A stretch of 64,000 bases of DNA, taken from assembly GCF_905163445.1 (NCBI RefSeq), contig NC_053184.1, forward strand, positions 3,224,001-3,288,000. The letters run 5' to 3'. Below the pieces are notes generated by a model. The model saw only the letters and a program-made list of their open reading frames with translations, did no database searches and had not been told where the DNA came from. Position 1 is the first letter of the stretch. The number at the start of each line of letters is the position of its first letter. A program made the position numbers and the translations under genes. The stretch comes from Pararge aegeria (Eukaryota > Arthropoda > Insecta > Lepidoptera > Nymphalidae). Below are positions 43,229-53,794 of this stretch, piece by piece.

Positions 43229-43432
43229 AGGCCGATTGGCGCAGTGGGCAGCGAACCTGCTCCCTGAGTCTAAGGCCGGGAGTTCGATCCTTACAACTGG
43301 AAAATGTTTGCGTGATGAACATGAATGTTTTTCAGTATCATAAAAATATTCATCAGTCATTTTAGTACCCATAACTCTTACTTTGGGTCTATATGGCGAT
43401 GTGTGTATTGTCGTAGTATATTTTATTTATTT
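43229..43432 (+). mobile_element. SINE-A with internal deletions
   Basis: Head AAGGCCGATTGGCGCAGTGG, then GAACATGAATGTTTTTCAGT is joined to ATCATAAAAATATTCATCAG, so about 50 bp of the core is gone. End GATGGCGATGTGTGTATTG. Confidence 0.9.
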
Positions 43433-43614
43433 AAATTTTGCTTGTGCTTCGTATTATTATATAATCATCATCAGTATTTAAGTGTGTTATAAATGGAATA
43501 ACAAACTTTTTATTACTCATGCGGGATAAGTAGTAGTAGTACTCGCTGTTGCGGTTGAAAAAGAGCTGTTTGCTCATTTTAAAATGACGCGTGAGTTTTT
43601 TCCTAAAAGAAACT

Positions 43615-43705
43615 GTTATTTGAGTGCAACATGTTTACTTGGCGCACTCAAATTATACTTAGCACACGCAAACTATCCTTGTCGCACGCAAAATGACTGT
43701 AAAAA
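43615..43705. repeat. Imperfect ~20-bp tandem repeat
   Basis: GGCGCACTCAAATTATACTT, AGCACACGCAAACTATCCTT and GTCGCACGCAAAATGACTG follow each other at about 20-bp spacing. Three imperfect units; meaning unknown. Confidence 0.55.
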
Positions 43706-43918
43706 CTGCTAAAATTAAAATAAATAACAAAAAAAACACAATCTAACAGTCAATATAAAAAAGTAAGGTTGACAATGCAAAGTTTATAGTTTTATTAATA
43801 TTAATTAATTTGTATTTGTTGTTTGAAGTATATTTATTTCTTTTTTTTAAACTTTTCATCCGTTTGTTGGGACTTGGGATTTTGTGCCCGCATATATCTC
43901 CGCATTTGTAATAAAAAA

Positions 43919-44015
43919 TAGTATCTGCAACCCGTGCGATGTTGTCGATTGCCCACGAGAGCGAAGTTGCACGATCATTCGCTCGAACTTATCGCACTTG
44001 TTGCACAATATACTA
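43919..44015. repeat. Inverted repeat around a TCGCAC motif
   Basis: TAGTATCTGCAACCCGTGCG then AT (43919-43940) pairs with 43991-44015 (ATCGCACTTGTTGCACAATA..) with about three differences. The spacer is GC-richer (GCCCACGAGAGCGAAGTTGC). Possibly a MITE end pair; no target duplication was seen. Confidence 0.6.
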
Positions 44016-44019
44016 TTAT

Positions 44020-44589
44020 GGTTAAATCGCCGGATTTAAGCGCATTTTTGTTATAATCATTTTCTTACTTCACTTTTTGCTGTGTGGAAATAAGAATAAA
44101 ATAAAAGGACTATTAAATAACTGATAAAAGTAACACAGAGCAAAATCACTCAACTAACCAATAAGTCCAAACCATAAAATAGGTACCTACTAGAATATTT
44201 CTATTCGTTTCCATTTCACGGACAAAAGTGAGCGGCGTCAAGAAAAATCGTAGAACTTTCCGCCCCGACGGTTATCTGCACATCTCAAATCAAAAGGAAA
44301 AACCGCAGCCAATTCCATCAAAGAGCAGCGGGTAATGCAAGCTAAGGAATGGCATGATTGCCTCCGATTATTATGCAAGCGGAGTAAGAAAGGCCCGTCC
44401 AAGCTTAGCTTATGGACTCATTTGCGATTTTTTGTTTCATAACTTTAAATTGCGCGGAAATATTGTATTTTCCAAAAAACTGATTTTCTGCAATCCATAC
44501 ATACATATCAAAATTTTGAAAGTGTGTCTATAGTCTATATAAGACTTAACCGTTGAATCCATCTCGATGTAGCACACATGTGCTCAATA
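44020..44589. other. No recognisable gene
   Basis: AT-rich with a mixed patch at 44220-44420. No motif or repeat partner recognised. Confidence 0.4.
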
Positions 44590-44741
44590 AGTTCAAAGTT
44601 TATATATAAAACGTAAGCTTACAGAAAAATCTTATTATAATGTTTAGGATTACTTAAACGATAAAAAGCTTGGGTGTGAATTGCTCTAGCTTCAAAGCTT
44701 AATATAAATTTACTGTGCGATGGTGATAACAAAAAAAAAAT
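44590..44741 (+). mobile_element. LINE-N1, coding end and start of 3' UTR
   Basis: Plus-strand reading KRKLTEKSYYNV-stop-DYLNDKK, then a frame shift within the AWV-stop end (AAGCTTGGGTGTGAATTGCT). Continues GATGGTGATAACAAAAAAAA as in the 36.3 kb copy and stops. The stop after YNV is a point change. Confidence 0.75.
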
Positions 44742-44835
44742 TACCATACCATATTCCCGCGATAAAATGTTGTCTACACTTTATCCCGGGAATATAAGCG
44801 GTTCCTGGGTTTTTGAAAACCCAAAAAATAACTGG
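44741..44835. repeat. Two adjacent stem-loops
   Basis: ATATTCCCGCGATAAA pairs with TTTATCCCGGGAATAT across a 13-nt loop (one mismatch), followed by GGGTTTTTGAAAACCC. Context suggests part of a dispersed repeat. Confidence 0.55.
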
Positions 44836-44877
44836 CCTATTTAAGCAATTCAATACAGTGCTTAGCAAAGTAGACTT

Positions 44878-45120
44878 TGTAACGACCCTGCTTTCTGAGT
44901 CCAAAGCCGTGGGTTCGATTCCCACAACTGGAAAATGTTTGTGTGATGAAACTGAATGTTTTCCAGTGTCTGGGTGTTTATATGTATAATATAAGTATTT
45001 ATGTATATTATTCATAAAATAATTCATCATTTACGTAAGTACCGATAACACAAGCTACGCTTACTTTGGGAACTAGAAGGCGATGTGTGTATGATTAATG
45101 TATTGTCGTAGTACATATTA
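44878..45120 (+). mobile_element. SINE-A, head truncated
   Basis: Begins at AACGACCCTGCTTTCTGAG, with an intact B-box-like GGGTTCGATTCCC. Ends ATTGTCGTAGTACATATTA. A short duplication (TGTATGATTAATGTATTG) lies in the tail. Confidence 0.9.
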
Positions 45121-45451
45121 CAACAAATTGTCTGTCATGCTCTGCAGATTGTTTCTGTATGCTGTCGGGATTTCGAAACTGTGACTCATGTAAGCTTATC
45201 GACTCTTTATTACCCCTGGACAGGCTGCAGTAATATTGTTTTTGACCCCAATTGATTGACGCCATTGTGGCTATCCACTCTCCAAGGAATGGAGATCAGG
45301 GTGTAAGTTAGACCCTGTTCGTCCTAGTAATTTATCTCAGATCATTATAGTTTATATAGCCTGGTGGGCTCCAACTACTATTATTATCTTGATAATAAAA
45401 GAGAGTAGCACCGTGATCCGCAGTTGAACACGCTGATCACTGGACTAAGGA

Positions 45452-45606
45452 GACAATAGAATAGAATAGAATCGAAAAACTTTATTGCAAAACAAAACAA
45501 TAGGAAAAATACAAAGAAAACAGTAATAGTACTTAGTGATAGGGTGCAAAGGCGGCCTTATCAAGTAAAGTGATCTTTTAAAGGCAACCTGAGCGTACGA
45601 AGCCGA
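45452..45606 (-). mobile_element. LINE-N4 3' end
   Basis: (AATAG)n, AAAAACTTTATTGCAAAAC, then GGCGGCCTTATCAAGTAAAG and TTTTAAAGGCAACCTGAGC: the N4 end in reverse. Confidence 0.65.
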
Positions 45607-45774
45607 TAAAAAAGTGGAAAGTGGATGGTGCATAAAGTATGTTACAAAAAAAAAAAAACATAAACTAACATGAACATACATACTAAATTTACATATTAAC
45701 TGCACAAATACCGATATAAATTTATAAATACTATAATAGATTATGACGTATATTTAAATAACACAATATTAAAA

Positions 45775-45850
45775 ATAAGATGGCCTGATGGTAAGTGGCG
45801 TAGATTTTGAGCCTCATGGACCCGTAATTACATCGGCAACCAAGCCCATG
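45775..45850 (-). mobile_element. SINE/LINE-tail repeat fragment
   Basis: GATGGCCTGATGGTAAGTGG, then TTACATCGGCAACC. The CCACTTACCATCAGGCC motif on the minus strand links it to SINE-E and the 36.54 kb repeat. Confidence 0.6.
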
Positions 45851-45867
45851 TTAATGCTGAGTAATAT

Positions 45868-46006
45868 GTAATGAATGAATGAATATACTTTTATTGCACA
45901 CCACTAAAATTACAAAGAACTAAAAGAAAAATATAAACAAAACAACATATACAATTTGGTGCCTTATCGCTACATAGCGATTTCTTCCAGGCAACCAGTG
46001 GCGAAG
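45868..46006 (-). mobile_element. LINE-N4 3' end
   Basis: (GAAT)n, ATACTTTTATTGCACACC, then GCCTTATCGCTACATAGCGA and TTTCTTCCAGGCAACC. The best-preserved N4 copy here. Confidence 0.75.
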
Positions 46007-46580
46007 ATAAAAAACAGTAACAGAAAATAGTTAGGTTAAATGAATATTTAAAAAAAAAAAAGTTTTATGTCGAGCGACACATCGCTAGTGTCCCCTGATG
46101 CTTAAGTCTTTAAATACTGCCTCCCAGTTTTCAATGCGTGCGTCTTGGCATGTTTACACGATGCTCCACGCTACGCACACTCCATTTCCTGTTGATATGA
46201 AAACTGTCCCCTGTTAAGCTGAATGGCTCTATAGCCTGCTATAACTGTATGCTTCCCTGGTGAACGTTGAAAAGGGGGTGAATAACTGAGTTGCTTTTTG
46301 ATCGATCTGGAGCGTTCTCGTGGCATATTTTATTGGGTTAATGTTACTTTGGTAGCTGTTTTGATTTCTTATCACTAATATCTTGTCCATCTGTCTGCCA
46401 GCAGGCTGTATATAATGAACCGCAATAGTTAGAGGGTTATTTTTTTTCGAGATATTGTGTATTTAGTTACCCGCAGTGGCTGTATAAAAAATAATAACAG
46501 TTTAAAAAAAAAATCTCATAACAAAGATTTTTTTTTTGTTTGTGGAACACAGAGTTCTTTCGTGGGGTTATACGCTTTTT
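46007..46580. other. No recognisable gene
   Basis: AT-rich with long A and T runs at 46050, 46440 and 46503-46540; no feature supported. Confidence 0.4.
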
Positions 46581-46866
46581 TTACAGTTTCTAAGGTTAAT
46601 CTAGACTTACCAATTCATAAGTTTAAAACACATTTGTTGTAGCGAGGGTAACAATTGATGAATTTTATAATGACCAAGCTTCCAAGCTACCTGCTTGGAA
46701 GCAAAATGCAATTCATTTTGCTTCCAAGCTACCTTGTTTTTGTTTTTTATTTAATGTAGATTTTTAAAAAGGCAATCTGTTTTCCGAACCCGCGCTAGAG
46801 TTGCTATAAACAGACATATTTGACGTTTTAAAATCATAAAGTAGGCCTATAAAATAAATGAATTTC
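46581..46866 (+). mobile_element. LINE-N2, 3' end with internal inversion
   Basis: VNLDLPIHKFKTHLL-stop and ..TIDEF are readable. 46678-46735 then carries direct and inverted copies of GCTTCCAAGCTACCT in place of the normal KVAWKHPAP codons, followed by part of the 3' UTR and AGTAGGCCTATAAAATAAAT. The whole TTGCCGGCTTCTTC segment is missing. Confidence 0.85.
46678..46735. repeat. 16-bp hairpin plus 15-bp direct repeat
   Basis: GCTTGGAAGCAAAATG (46693-46708) and its exact complement (46714-46729) flank CAATT. GCTTCCAAGCTACCT occurs directly at 46678-46692 and 46720-46734. In other LINE-N2 copies this segment exists once, as ..AAGGTTGCTTGGAAGC... Confidence 0.9.
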
Positions 46867-47487
46867 GAAATACAATCTTTTTATTCATTAAAATTAGATT
46901 TTTCCATAAAACTTTGGATTTTGTTGGATGTAAACAGTTTTTGCACACAGCACCTGAAAGCCCCCTTTAATAGAGTAATTCTGGCAATTGGACCAAAGAG
47001 TTGCAGCAGCTGGCACCCATTGTACCCCGCAATCCTCATGATAACTAAATCTCACTGAGGGGCACAATTATTTTTGTACTTAAATGAAATTACGAGACTA
47101 TAATAATCATTTCTAGTAGCGCAGTTTTTTTTCTTAAAGACGGTTCTTCTGTAGCAAAGCGACCTGATATAAAAATAAAAGTAAGGTTTTAATCGCACAC
47201 GATGTTTTGGTATAACTTACTATTTATACTATGGATATGCAAACAGATTATGCAATATTTTGATAACCGTCCATGATCTTCATGACAAAGAAGAGAATGA
47301 GAGGCCAGAGCTATACATAAAGATATACTGCTACAGAGAAACTTATAATCTAATACAGACGGTTAAGTTCCATTATATTTTGTCCTTCCAATACAAAGAT
47401 CCTTAGCTTAATTATGAAATACAAATGTAACAATATAACAGAAGTAGGTCCCCGGGTAAGTAATTTGGGTTTAAACTTCAATAGTCC
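46867..47487. other. No recognisable gene
   Basis: The frame at 46858-47058 has no domain. The rest is AT-rich. Confidence 0.4.
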
Positions 47488-47620
47488 ATAGTAATATTAT
47501 AAATGCGAAAGTGTGTTTGTATGTCCATCAATAATGCAGAAACAGAGCAACGGATTGATGTGATTTTTGGCATAGACATAGTTGAAAGGACGCAGCATAA
47601 AGGAGACACAAGCGTCCTGA
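47488..47620 (+). mobile_element. Helitron-like 5' part
   Basis: AGTAATATTATAAATGCGAA, GTGTGTTTGTATGTCCATC and AACGGATTGATGTGATTTTTG. A TAATATTATAAATG start with an AACGGAT-type block is shared by many lepidopteran Helitron-like elements. The 3' end is not seen. Confidence 0.55.
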
Positions 47621-48069
47621 AATAGTGCATTGTTCTGTATTCATGATCGGTGTTTCCTTCTGGCAAAGTTTTGAAAAAAGTTGCATCGCCAAAGCTGAAA
47701 AGCTTGTTTGTGTGTCTGGAACTCGTTTTGTATTGAAGACGTTTGGAGACTATTTAGTGTGTGTAACGACCCGATTAGACGCGTATGAAAAAACCGTACG
47801 GAACACGTAGTAAAAACTTCTTGAAATCTTTGTAATTTCATCGGGTGTAAACCGTTTTCAATTGCAATTGCAAGTCCGGCTAACCCTTCAGCGTTTTAAG
47901 CCGCTTAAGCCGCTTTTTTTCAAGATTATTTAAATAGCCACAATGCCTTAATGGATATTATTTCTTGAAAATTAGACCGAAGACTGTCATGACATGAGAG
48001 ACACGTACATGGCTCTTGTAGAGGTATTTTGTTTAGAATTTTTGATATTTGTCTGTTTATAACTAACTA
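47621..48069. other. No recognisable feature
   Basis: Overlapping frames on both strands around 47625-47841 without known motifs. Confidence 0.35.
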
Positions 48070-48370
48070 CTTCGTGGTCTAGTGGTTATTATAATCTACT
48101 GGTTATCACAAGGTCTAGCGTTCGATGTTTTGGTCGCGCCAATGAATAGTATGTATCAAGAAATTCTTAGTACCAGCTATGGGTTGGGAAATTGGCGGTG
48201 CATAATACGGGTACTATACACCGACAATTTGGCCTTGGAGAGCACGGTAAGTTTTCGGTCTTGTGCGTGATCAATTTCTGGTCGTGTCGGATCTGCCGTC
48301 CTGTCGGACTAATAGTTTGAGGGAACAAAGAGTGTACCTGTATTTGAGTGTACCTATATAAGCACAACCT
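48070..48370 (+). mobile_element. SINE-D, tRNA-headed
   Basis: A-box-like TGGTCTAGTGGTTAT; a small duplication (TATAATCTACTGGTTATC); a weak B box (AGCGTTCGATG). It continues TTGGTCGCGCCAATGAATAG, AATTGGCGGTGCATAATACG, TGGCCTTGGAGAGCACGG and GTCGTGTCGGATCTGCCGTC. Fourth SINE family, single copy in this window. Confidence 0.65.
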
Positions 48371-50649
48371 AACTTGCTGTAGTTCGCATTTTCTCAGGAT
48401 ACAAACAGTCTATGTGGTCTTATATTTTAACACAGCTGTGAAATATTAATCAACTGCATTCGATAATACAAAGGAAAATATTTATCGGCATCCAATAGTA
48501 AATAAAAAAAATTAATTTGTCTTCCGACGCTTCGACGGGTGGACAATTCAATTAATAAATATTTTTTAATAGGTAATTTTTTATTCAAGGTAACTTACCT
48601 GAAATAAAAGTTTATTTTAATCAATTCAAATGCTCAGTTGGGAATAAATATAGAACTGGTTACTACATTTTGCTACGAGTAAATCAGACCATAAACTTTG
48701 AAGTTAAACTAGGAAGAACGTAAACAACAAACGGCTTCAACACCTTTTTCCCATTTCCTCGATTTTCAATTGTTAGGTGTATATCAATTTTCTTTTCTCT
48801 ACTCTCTATTATCAAACATCGGAGCTTGAGTATAGAAGGTGTTGAATGAAGTTAAGTAACTTAACAAAGGTAAAATATTACGTAAGTACGTTACGTTACT
48901 TAGCAAAACAACATTGGCATTGGTTTCAAATGCCTTGTTGGGAAAATGATTTTTAATACTTTTGAAGAATAATAATTTATTTTATAATTACATAAAACTG
49001 GTTCAAAATTAACACCATATGGTTCATAAACCATAAAGTATTGACGTATAAAATTACTCTTCACAAAGTACTGTTTGAACTCACAAGCCTACTTTATAAG
49101 AGGAATATTAATTTTGTACGAAAATTGTAATCAGGTTTTACGATTTAATACCAACATAGTCAAAGCACCTGCTAAATAAAACGCCCTGCTGTACATCAAA
49201 AGGATCCGTAAAAAGGCTTTCGCATTATATCCATAAATGTATAACCATTAAAATTATTCAAGCGCTCAGAAGAGTATGTTTCACAAAGGCTTGAAAAATG
49301 AAGACACGAGTAAACTATTCTTTAAATGGTCCAGGAAGCAATATAATAAATGATATGTCAGGAACGCCGTCCGTTCGCCGGCGTACTATCTCTGTACCAC
49401 GGTTCCGCCCGCCGGACTCTAGGCGGGTTCTCGCCTAACTGAAATTCTAGTTGTTGTATAAATTTTCCTCGGATGAAAAATAACCTGTCATGCTACTTTG
49501 AAGTATTGTTTTAGATATTGCGTTCTTTCGTTTTATTAGCTTTTTATTTTTATAGCTTTTTATCTTGCCAGTATTTAAGTCAAATCTTGTTTAAGATTTC
49601 CTCATATTTCGCTATTTCTAAAAAGTGAAATATTCCCATAAAATCTGTTACCACTAAACGGTGGAAGTTCTGAATTTAAAAATTATAATACAAGAAAATA
49701 AAGTTATGCATTAAAAAATATTAATATAAGAAAACGTACAATTTCGTAATAATTTTCCATCCCCTATTTTAATCCTTATAGGAAAAAAACATCAGTATAT
49801 ACTTAATCGCTGTATAGTTCTATATATTTTTAAGAAACAAAGCAAGCTGCCTATACCTAAATATGATGAAGTAGTGATCCCGCAACCAAACGTTGGCAAA
49901 CCAAGCGGAATAAAAGAAAAATAAAAAATACTAGTGATTGGAAATTTCTAGGTTTAAAAGGGTATCAGCAAATCAGCAAGAATACACCTTAAGCTTATGA
50001 TATCTGCCCTACGACTCACACTCCATGTTGAGCTATCCAAAATACGCCACCACACTACCATACCCGGTTACGCTGTCTTAACCATTAGAGTTTCAGAGTT
50101 ACAAACAGTCTGAATAACGAAAAGGGAAGTATAACCAATAAAAAACTATGTGAAGCATTAGACATCCATCGGTTCCAATGCATTTAACGATTCACAAACT
50201 TTGGCAATTTCTAAATTGACTACGACTGTGATACGATTTGAATGTAAAGATAATCAGCGCCCGGAAAAACTGCGTAAAATCGTTCGAGAGGCGTTCGAAC
50301 ATATTTTTTTTCCGAACGACCAATGTGTGAAGCGTCGCGGATAATCCTGATAAACAGAACGCGCGGGAAACGGCGGGAAACACAAAATGCTATTCAATTT
50401 AGAGCCTCGATAAGGAAGACAAATAGAGGGTGGTGCGGCCTTGTTGTGGGAACGTATCAATCAAACGTATGTTGATTATCCTTTGTATTGACATACTCGT
50501 ACCCTAATATTGGATACTGAAATTGATCGATAAACAAAATGCCATCACAGCTAACCGCTTGATGTTTTCTGCTCGCCTGGTGGGGAAATACCAGAACTAC
50601 CCTTTGCCTGTGTGGGGTAGCCACTCCACCTTGAAACCCAACTAACATC
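48371..50649. other. Unrecognised AT-rich DNA
   Basis: 2.3 kb without a supported gene. A GC-rich patch at 49360-49445 holds the stem CCCGCC..GGCGGG (49408-49427). 49255-49345 vaguely resembles 56640-56760 (TTTCACAAAGGCTT). Minus frames at 50192-50648 carry no domain. Confidence 0.45.
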
Positions 50650-50657
50650 GGTCTACC

Positions 50658-50861
50658 CAGTCACGTGCATAGAGGGTACGCACAGGGTATGCAGATAATA
50701 TAAAATGAAGGAAGTCTCCAGTATTAGTTATAAATATTTAAGGGTAGGCTTTTTATAACTCTTACACTGTCTATCCTTAAGTTTTTTATAACTCGTATTG
50801 GAGATTTTCTTTATTTTATATCATCTGCATACCCTGTGCATACACTCTATGCACGCCACTG
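50658..50861. mobile_element. MITE-2 (hAT-like), 204-bp palindrome
   Basis: Almost the whole element is one inverted repeat: CAGTCACGTGCATAGAGGGT.. against ..ACTCTATGCACGCCACTG, including AGGGTATGCAG / CTGCATACCCT. Flanking 8-mers GGTCTACC (50650-50657) and GATCTACG (50862-50869) are a two-mismatch target duplication. No coding sequence. Confidence 0.92.
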
Positions 50862-51044
50862 GATCTACGCCGCTACGTACCCTACACATTGCAACTTTGC
50901 AACCTATTCAGATATATCGGTAACGCTGTTTATTACGAGTAGGTACTCCAAGTATAGCTAAGTGAATCTGAGCCAACTCTTGAGGTTAACAATTAGTGTT
51001 TGCGTGAACCTAAACAAGTATTTCCCGCTCTGATGTTGATTATG

Positions 51045-51588
51045 TATAAATCATCATCATCAATAGCCTATAACAGTCCACTGCTGGATTAAAAGCCTCT
51101 CCCGACGGCAGGGTTTGCCCATACTCATCACGCTGGGCAGACGGTTTGGTTATCGCATTAGATGTCTTTTTTTTCTATTCCACAAGCTCCAGTGGTAAGT
51201 GATAATGCAGTCTAAGATCGTAGCGGGCTAACGAGATACGGGCTAGATCGTGTTAGGGAGTATGGTAGTCATACCCCTAATCGGTTTCCGCGCGACATCG
51301 CACCGGGACACTAAATCGCTTTGTGGCAGATCTTTGTCTGTAGGGTGGTAACCAGCCACGGCCGAGCCTCCCACTAGATCAGAAGAAAATTTAGAAATAA
51401 TAAATTCCCAAATTGCCCGTGCCGGTAGTTGAACCCGGGATCTCCTAATTAAATTATCAGCTCTCACCGTTGCGGGTGGTCGTCAAAAGTGTAAATGTAG
51501 TTCTGGACGCTGCTGCCCATTCTCCCTTGCCGCCTCGTAAGAAGGGGTGGTGACAACTGTATTCTGATATGCCATCACCAACTGCGCA
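51045..51588 (-). mobile_element. LINE-N5 3' end, split by a SINE-C
   Basis: Left part 51045-51166: AATAGCCTATAACAGTCCAC, TGCTGGATTAAAAGCCTC and CATCACGCTGGGCAGACGG. Right part from 51485: GGACGCTGCTGCCCATTCTC, GCCGCCTCGTAAG, GGGGTGGTGACAAC. The SINE-C lies between the two. Confidence 0.65.
51167..51484 (-). mobile_element. SINE-C, full length, nested in LINE-N5
   Basis: T8 run at the left (its tail), GATAATGCAGTCTAAGATCG, a GGGCTA duplication, TTAGGGAGTATGGTAGTCAT, TAAATCGCTTTGTGGC, AGTTGAACCCGGGATCTCC (reverse B box), and head GCGGGTGGTCGTC. Confidence 0.92.
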
Positions 51589-51600
51589 TGTACGTAATAT

Positions 51601-51804
51601 CAGTGGCGTGCATAGAGGGTATGCACAGGGTATTTAGATGATATAAATCGAAGAAAATCTCCAGTCCGAGTTATAAAAAACTTAAGGATTAGCGTTGTAG
51701 GAGTTATTAAAAGCCTACCCTTAAGTATTTGTAACTCTTACTGGAGATTTTCTTCATTTTATATCATCTGCATACCCTGGGCATACCCTCTATGCACGCC
51801 ACTG
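51601..51804. mobile_element. MITE-2 (hAT-like), 204-bp palindrome with TSD
   Basis: CAGTGGCGTGCATAGAGGGT at the left and its exact reverse complement at the right. The perfect 8-bp duplication CGTAATAT flanks it (51593-51600 and 51805-51812). Same length as the 50.66 kb copy, 740 bp away. Confidence 0.96.
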
Positions 51805-51949
51805 CGTAATATATGAATGATCAATATTAAGGAGCAGTCAGAGTAAGCTTTACTCCACTGTAACTATAAGCTAAAGGTGAATTTAATGTAAAGTATTGGG
51901 TTTTTCTATTAGTAAACTCTTAAAGTACTCAGTATATGTAACTCAGTAT

Positions 51950-52437
51950 ATGGAAAAATCGAGGCATAACTTTCAACACTAGGAGCCGCTTGGTCCGTGC
52001 CTTGATTTTCCCTATATTCAAGTACGGAGTTGAAACGTGGACCATCAAAGCAAGAGAAAGGCAAAGGATAGACGCGTTCGAGATATGGTGTTGGAGGCGC
52101 ATGTTGAGAATACCCTGGACAGCCAAGCGCACAAATGTGTCTATCCTGGCGCAGCTAGGAGTTAGTGTTCGACTTTCGTCTATATGTTACCAACGTTTGC
52201 TTTCTTATTTCGGGCACATAATGCGGCGGGGGAATGATAGCCTGGAAAAAAATATAGTTACGGGCAACACCGAAGGCAAAAGACCTAGAGGCCGGTCCCC
52301 AACAAGATGGGCAGACTAGCTGAAAAAATCAAATTCAGACCGCTTCTATCAAATCGCAAAAATGGCCTCCAACAGAAGTCGATGGAGACAGTTTACCAAC
52401 GCGAAGTTGAGATCTCACCAGGACCACGATCTTCAGT
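51950..52437 (+). mobile_element. RTE-type LINE C-terminal fragment (Rb)
   Basis: Plus frame from about 51982: RALIFPIFKYGVETWTIKAR, then RRMLRIPWTAKRTNVSIL, LLSYFGHIMRRGNDSLEK, EGKRPRGRSPTRWAD-stop. It continues as DRFYQIAKMASNRSRWRQF and DHDLQS-stop. YG.ETWT and RRMLRI.W..K.TN are hallmarks of the region after the RT palm in RTE-type LINEs. One nonsense change (TAG after WAD). The longest RTE remnant here, still 5'-truncated. Confidence 0.88.
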
Positions 52438-52665
52438 CATGAAGGAACGACCATAGAGAGAGAAACTCTTAAATCGTACAAGGATTGCTTGCTTTGCAAA
52501 GCATATTAAATCATTACTCCTGGTTAAAATTATTGGCATGTAATAAAAGTATTTTAAACTTATTTGGTTCCATCGATTTAATCTTTGAGTAGGGATATAG
52601 GGTCTAACAGACCAATGGCACTTGAAAAGGTAGTATCTGGCTGCCAAATAATAAATATAAACATG
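52438..52665. other. No recognisable feature
   Basis: AT-rich spacer between the RTE end and a SINE-B. Confidence 0.4.
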
Positions 52666-52944
52666 AAGCGATGATAGTGCATTGGTTACGTGCTTGACTT
52701 AAATTTCTAGGGCGCGAGTTCGAGTCTCAGAACGCAAATCTAACTTTTCTAAGTTATGTCCGTTTTAAGTAACTAAAATATCACTCGCTTCAACGGTGAA
52801 GGAAAATATCCTGAGTAAACCTGCATGCCTGAGAGTTCTACATAATGTTCTCAAAGGTATGTGGAGTCCACCAAACCGCACTGGGCCAGCGTGGTGGACT
52901 ACAGCCTTATCTCTTCTCATTGTAAAATGAGAAGGGGTAAGGCT
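52666..52944 (+). mobile_element. SINE-B with inverted 3' end
   Basis: Full head and body (AAGCGATGATAGTGCATTGG, GCACTGGGCCAGCGTGGTGG). At AGCCTTATCTCTTCTCATT (52903-52921) it turns back on itself: after GTAA comes the reverse complement AATGAGAAGGGGTAAGGCT (52926-52944), with two differences. The normal GTGGGAGGAGACC end is missing. Confidence 0.9.
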
Positions 52945-53794
52945 AAATGTTCATATCATATCACGTGCAGGTACTCACATTGCTTTGCAATTCGACGGAA
53001 ATAAGTTTTGAAAGAATTAATTGGTACCTATAGTTCTTAATAAGTTACACCCCATCGCTAGACTAGAGCCCCAATTAGAAGTTAGAAACTTACAATTGTA
53101 TCAAATATCTCGAAATTTAATGCGTTATAATTCGGCTTCCAAGGAGTAAAGTTTTCTTTAAAGCCTTATAAGATAGCAACCGAAGCACCTAACATTAAAG
53201 CTAGTAATGTCTTCAGCGCAAGCAGTCAGTGTAGCACACTGTAGAGTGCACACAACTTTTTACACAACTAAATTTGTGGTGCAAAAAGTGAGATGTAGCG
53301 AGCAGCTTTCTTTGTTATACTAGTCCTATTTGCTCATATATTAAAAAGAATGAGAGCGCAACAAAAACTATTATATAATGTTGTATATAAAAAAGTCTTG
53401 TCTATCTATTTTGTTAATAATTATCTGATCTTTTAACTTCAGTCTTAGCACCCTTAACTATTATACTGTGTTAATGTTTTCTTTTCTTAATTTCAACTTG
53501 CATGATATTACATTGTATCACATTAGGTCAAATTACTTATGAAATTTGAATGCCACTGACTGATGTTAATTGGAAAAATTAAGCTATTAATACGCAACTA
53601 TGTATGAGAAATAGTAAGGAGTCACACAACTGTGATTAAAATAATATTATCCATTGATCATTTTTAAGTACAAGAGCTAATATTGTACAACAAAATTGAC
53701 GGTTTGCCATTAATCAAGATGGAGATGGCTGACTTAATAATATGTTAGCCACCACTAGTTATTATCCCATCAAAAACATCCCTTAAAATAATAC
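52945..53794. other. Unrecognised AT-rich DNA
   Basis: No gene, no repeat partner in the window. Confidence 0.4.
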
